Below are positions 48,469-57,221 of a stretch of DNA of 64,000 bases, in pieces. The stretch is from Mesorhizobium sp. (GTDB lineage: Bacteria; Pseudomonadota; Alphaproteobacteria; Rhizobiales; Rhizobiaceae): positions 1-64,000 of the forward strand of contig NZ_JAEULZ010000008.1 of the NCBI RefSeq assembly GCF_016793485.1. Direction: 5' to 3'. Under the pieces are notes generated by a model, which ran no database searches, had not been told where the DNA came from, and worked only from the letters and a program-made list of their open reading frames with translations. Position 1 is the first letter of the stretch, and the number at the start of each line of letters is the position of its first letter. A program made the position numbers and the translations under genes.

Positions 48469-50526
48469 ATGGGAAATCGCGCCGGAGGAAGACGCACGGG
48501 ACCGAAGTGCATCGCCATTGTCGGTCCCTTTGCCAGCGGAAAAACCACCCTTCTTGAAGCCATCCTTGCCCGAACGGGCATCATTCCCCGCCAGAACCCG
48601 GTTTCGTCCGGCAACACCGTTTCCGATCATTCGCCGGAAGCCAAGGCCCACGCCATGAGCGTGGAAGCATCGGTTGCCACCATAGACTTCATGGGCGACA
48701 GCCTGACTTTCGTCGATTGTCCCGGCTCCGTCGAATTCGCCTTCGAGTCCGATGCGGTGCTGGCGGCGTCCGACCTCGCCGTGGTCGTTGCAGAAGCCGA
48801 CGAAAAGAAGATCCCCGCGCTGCAGCTGATCCTGCGCAAGCTGGACGATCTCGGCGTACCCCGCATTCTCTTCCTCAACAAGATCGATCGTACCGCCGCC
48901 GGCGTGCGCGATACGCTGAAGCTTTTGCAGCCGGCGAGTTCCGCCCCTCTCCTGCTGCGCCAGATTCCAATGCGCCGGGACGGCGTCGTCATCGGTTCGA
49001 TCGATCTTGCGTTAGAACGCGCCTATGTCTGGCGCGATTTCGCGGAGAGCGAGGTGACCGATATCCCGAACGATGAAAAGGCGCGGGAGATCGAGGCGCG
49101 TTTCTCGATGCTGGAGACGCTCGCCGACCACGACGATCTCCTGATGGAGCAGCTTCTAGAAGAACGGGAGCCGCCGAAGGACGAGATCTTCGACGACCTC
49201 TCCGCCGACCTGCGCGACGGCCTCGTCACGCCGGTTCTGATCGGGACGGCCGAAAAGGGCAACGGCGTGCTGAGGCTGCTCAAGGCGATCCGCCACGACG
49301 CCCCTGATGTCGCCGCGACCGCCCGGCGCCTTGGCGTCAAGGAGGGTGATGCAGCGATCGTTCAGGTGATGAAAACCATCCACACGCCGCATGGCGGCAA
49401 GCTCTCGGTGTCGCGCATCCTGTCCGGCAGCGTCAATGACGGCTCGGAACTCTGGATGTCTCCCAACGAAAGCGCGCGTATTTCCGGAATTTACAGGCTT
49501 CTCGGCAAGGACCAGGCCAAGCTGGGCTCGGCGAAGGTGGGTGATACCGTCGCCCTCGGCAAGTTGGATGGCGTCAAGACAGGCCAGACGCTGACCAATG
49601 CCAAGGGCGGCACGCGGCAACTGGTCGATTTGGACCCGCCGCAGCCGGTTTACGCCTTCTCGCTGAGACCGAAGGAACGCAAGGACGACGTCAGGATGTC
49701 CGCTGCGATCCAGCGGCTTGCCGAGGAAGACCCGTCGCTGACGCTTCGGCAAAATCAGGATTCCGGCGAGACCGTGCTTTCCGGCCATGGCGAGATGCAC
49801 CTTCGCGTCACCGTCGAGCGGCTGGAGGGCAAGAACCAGATCCCGATCGATGTGCGCCCGCCCGCCGTCCCCTACCGCGAGACGATCCGCAAGGGTGTCG
49901 TCCAGCGCGGCCGCCATAAGAAGCAGTCAGGTGGCCACGGCCAGTTCGGCGATGTCGTGCTCGAGATCAAACCGCTGCCGCGCGGTTCCGGATTCCAGTT
50001 CACCGACACGATCACCGGCGGCGTGGTGCCGAAGCAGTATATCCAGTCGGTCGAAGCCGGCGTGCGCGACTTCCTAAAGTCGGGACCGCTTGGTTTCCCA
50101 ATCGAGGACATCGCGGTCAACCTGTCAGACGGCTCCTATCATCCTGTCGATTCCTCCGACATGGCTTTCCAGATGGCGGCCCGCCTCGGCATGAAGGAAG
50201 GGCTGGCGCAGTGTTTGCCCGTCCTGCTGGAGCCGATCATGAAGGTCGAGATCGCAACGCCCTCTGACGCAACCGCGCGCATCACCGCGCTGGTGCCGCA
50301 ACGGCGCGGACAGATACTCGGCTTCGATGCCCGCCCAGGCTGGCCGGGCTGGGATGTGGTGGAGGCGACGATGCCGCAATCGGAGATCGGCGACCTGATC
50401 ATCGAATTACGCTCGGCAACATCAGGCGTTGCAACCTACAGGGCGACGTTCGACCACATGGCGGAACTCACCGGCAGGCTGGCAGACCAGGCGATGAGCC
50501 AGCACGCTGGAGGCAAGGCGGCCTGA
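48469..50526 (+). CDS. EF-G-like translational GTPase paralogue with altered GTPase motifs
   Basis: A 685-residue protein with all EF-G domains but unusual G motifs. P-loop [13 protein letters not shown] is good, NKID is kept, but G3 reads DCPGS where EF-G has DTPGH (catalytic His replaced by Ser), and the G2 RGITI motif is absent ([20 protein letters not shown]). Domain IV is present with [20 protein letters not shown], and domain III with [20 protein letters not shown] precedes the ATG. This resembles EF-G2/FusA2-type paralogues, some of which lack elongation activity. The main fusA is not in this window. Confidence 0.88.
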   Translation: MGNRAGGRRTGPKCIAIVGPFASGKTTLLEAILARTGIIPRQNPVSSGNTVSDHSPEAKAHAMSVEASVATIDFMGDSLTFVDCPGSVEFAFESDAVLAASDLAVVVAEADEKKIPALQLILRKLDDLGVPRILFLNKIDRTAAGVRDTLKLLQPASSAPLLLRQIPMRRDGVVIGSIDLALERAYVWRDFAESEVTDIPNDEKAREIEARFSMLETLADHDDLLMEQLLEEREPPKDEIFDDLSADLRDGLVTPVLIGTAEKGNGVLRLLKAIRHDAPDVAATARRLGVKEGDAAIVQVMKTIHTPHGGKLSVSRILSGSVNDGSELWMSPNESARISGIYRLLGKDQAKLGSAKVGDTVALGKLDGVKTGQTLTNAKGGTRQLVDLDPPQPVYAFSLRPKERKDDVRMSAAIQRLAEEDPSLTLRQNQDSGETVLSGHGEMHLRVTVERLEGKNQIPIDVRPPAVPYRETIRKGVVQRGRHKKQSGGHGQFGDVVLEIKPLPRGSGFQFTDTITGGVVPKQYIQSVEAGVRDFLKSGPLGFPIEDIAVNLSDGSYHPVDSSDMAFQMAARLGMKEGLAQCLPVLLEPIMKVEIATPSDATARITALVPQRRGQILGFDARPGWPGWDVVEATMPQSEIGDLIIELRSATSGVATYRATFDHMAELTGRLADQAMSQHAGGKAA

Positions 50527-50573
50527 ACCAAAACGGCTCCGCGGACGTAATAAGTCCGGTCGGCACGCGAATT

Positions 50574-50608
50574 TGATCAAGGGCGAGCATTGATCCCGCC
50601 CTTGATCA
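50574..50608. terminator. 12-bp perfect hairpin between the EF-G-like gene and msrP
   Basis: TGATCAAGGGCG and CGCCCTTGATCA pair exactly around an 11-base loop, 48 bases after the EF-G-like stop and 31 bases before the msrP ATG. No T-run follows; it may be a terminator for the upstream gene or lie in the msrP leader. Confidence 0.6.
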
Positions 50609-50639
50609 GGCCGATCTTCCGCAGAAAGGGAGCAATTCC

Positions 50640-51605
50640 ATGGTCTCCATACACAATCGCCGCTCGTGGGATATCGCCGAGCGTTTCGCCACGCCCGAGG
50701 CCGTATACCTCAATCGCCGATCCATCCTGAAAAGCATGGGGCTTGGCATGGCGACGGCACTGTCGCTGGGCGCGGGCCTCGCCGGCGCAGCGGAGGCCGA
50801 TCCGACAGCCGACCTCTATCCCGCGAAGAAAAATGACGCCTACAAACTCGACCGGCCGCTGACGCCAGAGGACATCAACGCCAACTACAACAATTTCTAC
50901 GAATTCGGGACCAGCAAGGATATTGCCGCCAACGCGCAGAACCTCGTGATTCGCCCTTGGGAGGTCGAGATAGGCGGGCTGGTCGAGTCGCCCTTCACCA
51001 TCGCCTTCGACGATCTGGTGCGAAAAATCCCGCTGGAAACACGCCTATACCGTCACCGTTGTGTCGAGGCATGGTCGATGACCGTGCCGTGGGCCGGGTT
51101 TCCGTTGAAATCGCTGGTTGCGATGGCGACGCCGCAGGCGTCAGCGAAATATGTCCGGTTCGAAACCTTCCTCGACCCGGACATGGCGAGCGGCCAGGGT
51201 AATTTCCTCTATCCATGGCCTTACATCGAGGGCGTCACGATCGAGGAGGCCGCAAACGACCTCGCCTTCATCGTTACCGGCGCCTACGACAAGCCTGTGG
51301 CCAAGCAGCACGGCGCGCCGCTGAGGCTACATCTGCCGTGGAAGTACGGCTTCAAGTCGATCAAGTCGATCCGCAAGATATCCTTCGTCGAGGAGCGGCC
51401 GCTCGGGCTTTGGGAGGCGCTCCAGCCGTCCGAATATGGCTTCTGGGCGAATGTGAATCCTGAAGTCCCACACCCTCGCTGGAGCCAGGCGATGGAACGC
51501 GAACTGGGCACGGGCGACATGGTTCCAACCCTGCTCTTCAATGGCTACGGGGCTGAAGTCGCGCAACTTTATGCCGGCATGGACCCTTCAACGCTCTATA
51601 TGTAA
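50640..51605 (+). CDS. msrP: Protein-methionine-sulfoxide reductase, molybdoenzyme catalytic subunit
   Basis: Periplasmic Mo-cofactor enzyme that repairs oxidised methionines in proteins. The Tat signal has twin Arg in LNRRSILKSMGLGMATALSL. The 321-residue protein carries the molybdenum-ligand Cys in YRHRCVEAWSMTVPWAGFPL, PIVK-like substrate region KYVRFETFLDPDMASGQG, and PLRLHLPWKYGFKSIKSIRK, all diagnostic of YedY/MsrP. The AAAGGGAG ribosome site precedes the ATG. The usual haem partner msrQ is not adjacent here. Confidence 0.96.
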   Translation: MVSIHNRRSWDIAERFATPEAVYLNRRSILKSMGLGMATALSLGAGLAGAAEADPTADLYPAKKNDAYKLDRPLTPEDINANYNNFYEFGTSKDIAANAQNLVIRPWEVEIGGLVESPFTIAFDDLVRKIPLETRLYRHRCVEAWSMTVPWAGFPLKSLVAMATPQASAKYVRFETFLDPDMASGQGNFLYPWPYIEGVTIEEAANDLAFIVTGAYDKPVAKQHGAPLRLHLPWKYGFKSIKSIRKISFVEERPLGLWEALQPSEYGFWANVNPEVPHPRWSQAMERELGTGDMVPTLLFNGYGAEVAQLYAGMDPSTLYM

Positions 51606-51681
51606 GCAATTCTTAATATGACTATTTTTTGAGCGAAACCGGTTGCTGACTATAATTCAGGCAAGTCGGCAAACCGGGCAC

Positions 51682-51710
51682 AAAAAAAGCCGGATCAAAT
51701 TGACCCGGCT
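51682..51710 (-). terminator. Intrinsic terminator downstream of lsrB
   Basis: On the reverse strand AGCCGG...CCGGCT with inner TCAA/TTGA pairing and one G-T pair, followed by seven T residues. It lies about 185 bases past the lsrB stop in the 288-bp gap shared with convergent msrP; no gene is seen in that gap. Confidence 0.88.
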
Positions 51711-51893
51711 GAGTTTGATTGGAGTGCCAGCAAAGGCAAAACCTCCAGAGGGGAACACTCAAAGGCGCTAATGGGAGGAGAACGCGCCCTTGAGATGATT
51801 GATATATGTGCTGTTCATGCCCAACAAACAAGCACCGGTTGCGCAAAGCTCCCATGCAAAAATCACAGGCCTGTGGTCCACCGGCTGGATCAG

Positions 51894-52790
51894 TCAATAG
51901 GACCAGCTACGCGCCTTGGCTATGACGAAATCGCGGAAAGCGTGGAGCTTTGCCTGATCCTTCATCGCTTCGGGGTAGGCGAAATAGGTGTCGAAGGACG
52001 GTACTTCGGTTTCGGGCAGAATCTGCACAAGACCGGAATCCTTGTCGACCAGATAGTCCGGCAGCATGGCGATGCCGACACCGGTCTTAACGGCCCGGCG
52101 AATCGACAGCAGGTCGTTGATCTGCAACGTCGGGACACGCTGGCCGCCCTCAAAATCGCCGACCGTTTCCAGCCAGTTAAGCTCGCTCAGATGCACCGGG
52201 ACAGGTAGTCCGAAGGTGACGATCTTGTGCTTCTTGAGATCATTTATCGACTCAGGCTTGCCGTGCTTCACCAGATAGGACGGCGACGCATAGAGGTGGA
52301 AATGCACCGTGAACAGACGGCGCTGGATAAGGTCGGGCTGCTGGGGCTGGCGCAACCTCAGGGCGCAATCCGCCTGTCGCATTGTGAGGTCGAGCTCCTC
52401 GTTGGCGAGGATGAGCTGCAGGCTGATCTCGGGATAGAGCTCGGTGAACTCGTGCAGACGCTGCGTCAGCCAGCCCGCGCCAAGACCGACCGTCGTGGTA
52501 ACCCGGAGCACGCCTGAAGGACGGTCCTTGGTTTCAGTCAGCCGGTTCTTGACCGCTTCCAGTTTCATCAGCACGTCATGCGCCGTCCGGAAGAGAATCT
52601 CGCCCTGCTCGGTCAGCACCAGACCACGTGCATGCCGATGGAAGAGAGGCACACCGACATCATGCTCGAGGGCGCTGACCTGCCGCGAGATCGCGGACTG
52701 GGAAAGGCGCAACGTCTCGGCTGCGTGGGTGAACGACCCCGCTTCCGCCGCGGCGTGAAACACGCGTAGCTTATCCCAGTCCAGACTCAT
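51894..52790 (-). CDS. lsrB: LysR-family regulator (LsrB/VtlR type)
   Basis: A 298-residue LysR protein. The N-terminal winged helix reads MSLDWDKLRVFHAAAEAGSF, then LSQSAISRQVSALEHDVGVP and HRHARGLVLTEQGE, which is characteristic of rhizobial LsrB/VtlR. The effector domain carries RLRQPQQPDLIQRRLFTVHF. LsrB in Sinorhizobium and VtlR in Agrobacterium/Brucella control LPS, oxidative-stress and small-RNA genes required in host interaction. It lies 54 bases downstream of trxB on the same strand, the arrangement I recall from Sinorhizobium, so probably cotranscribed. Confidence 0.93.
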   Translation of the reverse strand: MSLDWDKLRVFHAAAEAGSFTHAAETLRLSQSAISRQVSALEHDVGVPLFHRHARGLVLTEQGEILFRTAHDVLMKLEAVKNRLTETKDRPSGVLRVTTTVGLGAGWLTQRLHEFTELYPEISLQLILANEELDLTMRQADCALRLRQPQQPDLIQRRLFTVHFHLYASPSYLVKHGKPESINDLKKHKIVTFGLPVPVHLSELNWLETVGDFEGGQRVPTLQINDLLSIRRAVKTGVGIAMLPDYLVDKDSGLVQILPETEVPSFDTYFAYPEAMKDQAKLHAFRDFVIAKARSWSY

Positions 52791-52844
52791 GACTTCCCCT
52801 CGACAGCCGGCTTATCACGCCGGTCTGGCATGCTTGTTTGGCCT

Positions 52845-53819
52845 TTATTCGGCGGCCTCACGATGCGCCTCGAGGCCCGCCAGATACTTTTCCGCCTCCA
52901 GCGCTGCCATGCATCCAAGGCCAGCCGCTGTCACTGCCTGCCGGTAGACGTCGTCCGCCACGTCGCCTGCCGCAAAGACACCGGGCACGTCAGTACGGGT
53001 CGAACCCGGTTCTGTCCACAGGTATCCGTTGGGCTTCTGCTTCAACTTTCCGACAAAAAGCTCGACCGCCGGCGCGTGGCCGATCGCCACGAAAACACCG
53101 TCTATAGGCAGTTGCGTGATCGCTCCGCTACGCACGTTGCGCAGCACCAGCCCACTGGCCGACGGCGGCAACGGCGCCTTGCCCGGCGTCCCGGTGATCT
53201 CATCGACGGCGGTGTCCCAGATCACCTTGACGTTATCCTTCTGGAACAGCCGCTCGCGCAGAATCCGTTCGGCGCGAAACTCGTCGCGGCGATGGATGAC
53301 CGTCACGCTTTTCGCGATGTTGGAGAGGTACAACGCCTCCTCGACGGCCGAATTGCCGCCGCCAATCACCGCCACGTCCTTGTTGCGGTAGAAGAAACCG
53401 TCGCAGGTGGCGCAGGCCGAGACGCCGAAACCCTGGTAAATACGCTCGCTCGGAATGCCCAGCCATTTGGCCTGCGCACCGGTGGCGATAATAAGCGCGT
53501 CGGCAGTGTATTCAGTGCCGGAATCGCTTTTGGCGCGAAACGGCCTTACGTCGAGGTTCACCTCGGTGATGAGGTCGTGGATGATCTCAGTGCCGACGTG
53601 CTCGGCCTGCTGTCGCATCTGTTCCATCAGCCAAGGCCCCTGGATAGGCTCGGCGAATCCCGGATAGTTCTCCACGTCCGTCGTGATCATGAGCTGGCCA
53701 CCCTGCTGCAGCCCGGATACGAGCACCGGTTTCAGCATGGCGCGCGCAGCGTAGATCGCGGCGGTATAACCGGCCGGACCGGAGCCGATGATGAGGACTG
53801 GCGCGTGCTTGACGGTCAT
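52845..53819 (-). CDS. trxB: Thioredoxin-disulfide reductase
   Basis: NADPH- and FAD-dependent enzyme that reduces thioredoxin. 324 residues from MTVKHAPVLIIGSGPAGYTA; the frame is open 34 codons further up without similarity. FAD site GSGPAGYTAAIYAARA, redox-active CATC in VSACATCDGFFYR, NADPH site VIGGGNSAVEEALYLSNIAK, and the FAD-binding end VFAAGDVADDVYRQAVTAAG. Cotranscribed with lsrB. Confidence 0.97.
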   Translation of the reverse strand: MTVKHAPVLIIGSGPAGYTAAIYAARAMLKPVLVSGLQQGGQLMITTDVENYPGFAEPIQGPWLMEQMRQQAEHVGTEIIHDLITEVNLDVRPFRAKSDSGTEYTADALIIATGAQAKWLGIPSERIYQGFGVSACATCDGFFYRNKDVAVIGGGNSAVEEALYLSNIAKSVTVIHRRDEFRAERILRERLFQKDNVKVIWDTAVDEITGTPGKAPLPPSASGLVLRNVRSGAITQLPIDGVFVAIGHAPAVELFVGKLKQKPNGYLWTEPGSTRTDVPGVFAAGDVADDVYRQAVTAAGLGCMAALEAEKYLAGLEAHREAAE

Positions 53820-54120
53820 GGAACTGTTTCCAATGCGTGGAGTCTGTATCCGCGCTGTGTCGCGGAGGTGGCTGGAATGTAGGTGTTGCGGCCTTGTGCA
53901 GCAAGCGTCGATCCCCTCCATCCCCGGAAACTAAGGGGCCGCCTTTCGCCAGCCGTTCGGCGTTCTCCTTTGATCAGGAAGGCGATTGCGGGGAACGACG
54001 CCGATCGTTAGAGCAACTGCAAAGCACAATCTACATGATCTAAAGTCGATCAATGGCAGCGAGAACGTGCTGACGCAGGCAAGTTATCAGGGTCGGACCG
54101 CATTCGGCAAAGGTGCGTAG
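53820..54120. other. Gene-free stretch upstream of trxB
   Basis: About 300 bases between divergent trxB and the first LPS-core glycosyltransferase. No coding region, RNA gene or clear repeat was seen. It should hold the promoters for both directions. Confidence 0.4.
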
Positions 54121-54930
54121 TTGTTCTCCATCGTTCTCGTCACCTACAACAGCGCCGAGGTCGTCGGGGACGCGATACGGTCCATCGCCTCGGGCCATCA
54201 GGTCATCGTCGTTGACAACGCCAGCGTGGACGACTCAGCCGACGTAGCCCGTGCTCTTGGTGCGGAGGTGCTGGCGCTGACCGAAAATCTCGGCTTCGGA
54301 ACAGGCTGCAACCGCGGAGCGGCAATCGCCCGGTTTGAAAAGCTCCTATTCCTCAACCCGGACGCGAGGCTTCGGCCCGACACGCTTGACAGGCTGGCAG
54401 ACGCTTTCGAACGCTATCCGGATGCCGCAGCATTCAATCCACGCCTTGTCGATGCGGTCGGCAAACAGTTTTTCAGCAAGCGCAACAGGTTCGTCTCGCG
54501 GGAACACTGGCTGGACGAGCCGCCGCAACAAGACGCTGACATCCCGATGGGCGTGGGCGCAGCTCTGGCAGTGCGAACCAACGTTTTCCGCAAGCTCGGC
54601 GGCTTTGACGAAAACATCTTCCTCTATTTCGAGGATGTTGACCTCAGCGCCCGGATTATCAACGCGGGCTATACGATCCGCCACATCCACGACGCCATCG
54701 CGACACATCTGGAGGGCAAGTCCAGCGGGACGGACCAGAACACCAGCGCGTTCAAGGAATACCACTATGCGAAGGCGCAGTTCTACACGAACAGGAAGCA
54801 TGGGCTGTCCCGCAGCCGCTGGCTCAAGTTGGTGCACGGGGCTTTTCGATATGCGTCGGCTCTTCCAGGTGGGAATGCGAAGAAGCTCGCGCTGGCCAGG
54901 GCAAGGCTGAAAGGCTTGTGGGACGCCTAG
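54121..54930 (+). CDS. GT2-family glycosyltransferase (rhamnosyltransferase-like)
   Basis: A 269-residue cytosolic or membrane-associated GT-A enzyme. Start TTG (TTG TTC TCC ATC) with AAGG about 8 bases upstream, giving MFSIVLVTYNSAEVV. Nucleotide site VIVVDNASVDDSADVA, NLGFGTGCNRGAAIAR, the DxD-type LFLNPDARLRPD, GVGAALAVRTNVFRKLGGFD, and the ED motif in LYFEDVDLSARIINAGY. This is the WcaA/WbbL-like group that adds sugars to surface polysaccharides. The location next to lpcC and greA points to LPS core. Confidence 0.9.
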   Translation: MFSIVLVTYNSAEVVGDAIRSIASGHQVIVVDNASVDDSADVARALGAEVLALTENLGFGTGCNRGAAIARFEKLLFLNPDARLRPDTLDRLADAFERYPDAAAFNPRLVDAVGKQFFSKRNRFVSREHWLDEPPQQDADIPMGVGAALAVRTNVFRKLGGFDENIFLYFEDVDLSARIINAGYTIRHIHDAIATHLEGKSSGTDQNTSAFKEYHYAKAQFYTNRKHGLSRSRWLKLVHGAFRYASALPGGNAKKLALARARLKGLWDA

Positions 54931-55009
54931 AAAAGCTGCGCGCCCCTCGGCAGACAGCTAGCGGTTTTTTGGCTACAACCGCGACAGATTCTTGCGCAGA
55001 AAGCCGACA

Positions 55010-55495
55010 ATGCCCATCAAGGCCGATCTCGACGCCATAGACTGGAAGATCCTGCGGGAGTTGCAGCGGGAGGGCCGCATCACCAATGTCGAGCTGTCAA
55101 GCCGTGTCGGAATCTCCGCTCCACCCTGCCTGAGGCGCATGAAGCGGCTGGAAGAAACCGGCATCATCCGCGGCTATCGCGCCATGCTGAACGCCCCTTC
55201 TCTCGGCTTCGACGTCGTGGCCTTCTGCCTCATCGGCCTGAGGCACCAATCGGAAACCGAGCTCAAGGCCTTTGCGGACAAGACCCGCACGTGGCCGATC
55301 GTGCGCTCCGCCTGGATGGTGTCCGGGGACTCCGACTTCATGCTACATTGCGTGGCCAGTGATCTCGCCGCCTTCCAGAATTTTGTGATCGAGGAACTGA
55401 CCTCTTCGCCTAACGTCGACACGGTACGCACAGCGCTGACCATCCGCCAGGTCAAGGACGAGGGGCTGGTGGCGATCGCCGAGTCCGCCGGATGA
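55010..55495 (+). CDS. lrp: Lrp/AsnC-family transcriptional regulator
   Basis: A 161-residue regulator. N-terminal winged helix LDAIDWKILRELQREGRITN and VELSSRVGISAPPCLRRMKR; C-terminal RAM domain with LSSVAF-like VVAFCLIGLRHQ, VRSAWMVSGDSDFMLHCVAS and VDTVRTALTIRQVK. ATG at 55010 is preferred to a TTG six codons up. Its TGA overlaps the ATG of the next glycosyltransferase (ATGA), so the two are translationally coupled. Confidence 0.93.
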   Translation: MPIKADLDAIDWKILRELQREGRITNVELSSRVGISAPPCLRRMKRLEETGIIRGYRAMLNAPSLGFDVVAFCLIGLRHQSETELKAFADKTRTWPIVRSAWMVSGDSDFMLHCVASDLAAFQNFVIEELTSSPNVDTVRTALTIRQVKDEGLVAIAESAG

Positions 55496-56277
55496 CGCCC
55501 CGCTTCGGCAGCCCGGTCACGGCCGCGATCATCTGCAAGAACGAGGCAGACCTGATCGGCGCATGCCTGGAGGGCGTGGACTTCTGCTCCGAGATCGTCG
55601 TGGTCGACTCCGGATCCACTGACGGCACGCAGGAAATCGTAGAGCGATACAAAGCCGATGGCTTTCCGATCCGCCTGCTTCACCAGGACTGGCTTGGCTA
55701 TGGTCCACAGAAGCAGTTCGCGCTCGATCAGGCGAAGCGGCCTTGGCTCCTCGTCGTCGATGCGGATGAACAGGTCGATGACGAGCTGAAGCAGGCCATC
55801 GCCGCCACCGTCGCTGCTGACGATCCGCTGGTCAGCGCATGGTACATCCGCCGCTGTGACTGGCTGGCGGGGTATGGCTTCGCGCATCGCTGGGTCGCGC
55901 ACAACCGCATGCTGCGCCTGATGCGCGCCGGCAAGTCTCGCGTCGATCAGGACAGGACCGTGCACGAATCCTTTCTGGTCGACGGGGCTACGGCGACGAT
56001 CCGGCGTGGCTTGCTGCTCCACAGGCGCGAGATGAGCATCGAGGACGACCTCGCGCGCGCCGACCGGTATTCGACCGAGAAAGCAGTGGGCAGAGAGGCG
56101 TCCGGCCTGCGCATGGTTTTGTCGCCGCCGTTCACCTTCATCAAGTTCTATCTGCTGAAGCGGTATTTCCTCTGCGGCGGGCCGGGCTTCATCTATGCCA
56201 TGATGATGATGGTCTACACATTCCTGACGGAAGCCAAAGCCTACCGTGCGTCCCTCGGGGCAGACCGGAACGGGTAA
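55492..56277 (+). CDS. GT2-family LPS core glycosyltransferase (WaaE/KdtX-like)
   Basis: A 261-residue GT2 enzyme: VTAAIICKNEADLIGACLEG, EIVVVDSGSTDGTQEIVERY, LLHQDWLGYGPQKQFALDQA, the metal-binding VVDADEQVDDEL, RWVAHNRMLRLMRAGKSRVD and a C-terminal hydrophobic segment (FIYAMMMMVYTFLTE). This order matches WaaE-type beta-glucosyltransferases of the LPS inner core. In Sinorhizobium the related neighbourhood is lpsBEDC. The start overlaps the lrp stop by four bases. Confidence 0.9.
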   Translation: MTPRFGSPVTAAIICKNEADLIGACLEGVDFCSEIVVVDSGSTDGTQEIVERYKADGFPIRLLHQDWLGYGPQKQFALDQAKRPWLLVVDADEQVDDELKQAIAATVAADDPLVSAWYIRRCDWLAGYGFAHRWVAHNRMLRLMRAGKSRVDQDRTVHESFLVDGATATIRRGLLLHRREMSIEDDLARADRYSTEKAVGREASGLRMVLSPPFTFIKFYLLKRYFLCGGPGFIYAMMMMVYTFLTEAKAYRASLGADRNG

Positions 56278-56279
56278 TA

Positions 56280-57221
56280 TCAGGCTGCCTGGGCGGCCAG
56301 CAACCGACCGACGGCAGCGTGAAAATCGCGATCTATCGCCACGAAACGTTCGCGTGCGCGTGCTCCCGCCGCCGCCTTCTGCTCCGGCGGCATGTCTATG
56401 GCCGATCCGATTGCCCTCTCCAACGCCGGCACATCGACATAGTAGTTCGTTCCGAGATGACGCGGCTCGGATCGGGTCGAAGCCACCAGCAGGCCGAATT
56501 CGGCATTCACATGCTCGTTCATCGGCGGCGCGTCGGTCGCGATCACAAGTGCGCCGCAGGAAAGGCCCTCGATGATGTTGTGCCCCCACCCTTCCGAGCG
56601 TGACGGGCACAGATGAATACCGCATTCGTTCTGCAGCCGGCGCAGTTCGGCGTCGCTGACATAGTCATCTATCAGGCGCACATTGGCCGGCACATGCACC
56701 GGCGCGTTTTCACGCTTTTGGACGAGCATCAGTTCGGGCCACTCCGGGTGGCGCTCCCAAAGGGCGAGAACATCCTCGGTCCCCTTCAGCGTACTGCCGC
56801 CTGCGAGATGCAGCACGCGGCCCCAGTCTTTTTGTATGGTGATATCGATGCGGTCCTGCGAAGTGAAACCCAGATAATCCACCGGAGCACCCCTGCCCTC
56901 GAACGAACGGCCAGCTTCCCGGGTCTTCGCGAGAACGAGGTCGATACCCCGCAGCCGACCCAGGTGCCTGCGCGGAAAGCGCTCCTGGTTGGGGATGAGG
57001 ATGTTCGTTGCGCCGGCATTCGTCCAGCGCGGGAAGACGCGCTCGATGTGAATGATCCGGCGCGCGCGTTTCCTCTGCAACAGCCAATCGACCGGTGAGC
57101 GATCGGCGATCCCGGCGATCTGTGCGTCGACGCCTGCTTGCGTCAACGCCCCCGCCAACAGCTCGGCATCGCGCGTCAGGCCGTAACTGTTGTCCTTGAC
57201 GACGATCAGCGTGCCGATCAT
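56280..57221 (-). CDS. GT4-like glycosyltransferase in the LPS core cluster
   Basis: A 313-residue GT-B enzyme. MIGTLIVVKDNSYGLTRDAE begins the protein; the ATG overlaps the lpcC stop (ATGA), so it is translated with lpcC. C-terminal donor-binding region: VLHLAGGSTLKGTEDVLALW, IDDYVSDAELRRLQNECGIH and LCPSRSEGWGHNIIEGLSCG, with the E(x7)E motif of GT4. It converges on the WaaE-like gene, with only two bases between the stops. Possibly the counterpart of Sinorhizobium LpsE. Confidence 0.88.
   Translation of the reverse strand: MIGTLIVVKDNSYGLTRDAELLAGALTQAGVDAQIAGIADRSPVDWLLQRKRARRIIHIERVFPRWTNAGATNILIPNQERFPRRHLGRLRGIDLVLAKTREAGRSFEGRGAPVDYLGFTSQDRIDITIQKDWGRVLHLAGGSTLKGTEDVLALWERHPEWPELMLVQKRENAPVHVPANVRLIDDYVSDAELRRLQNECGIHLCPSRSEGWGHNIIEGLSCGALVIATDAPPMNEHVNAEFGLLVASTRSEPRHLGTNYYVDVPALERAIGSAIDMPPEQKAAAGARARERFVAIDRDFHAAVGRLLAAQAA

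Noticed and set aside
51622..51897. 91-residue - strand frame after lsrB
   Set aside because: It runs through the intrinsic terminator of lsrB, and has no ribosome site or similarity.
52830..53882. 350-residue + strand frame opposite trxB
   Set aside because: Antisense shadow of trxB; no family resemblance.
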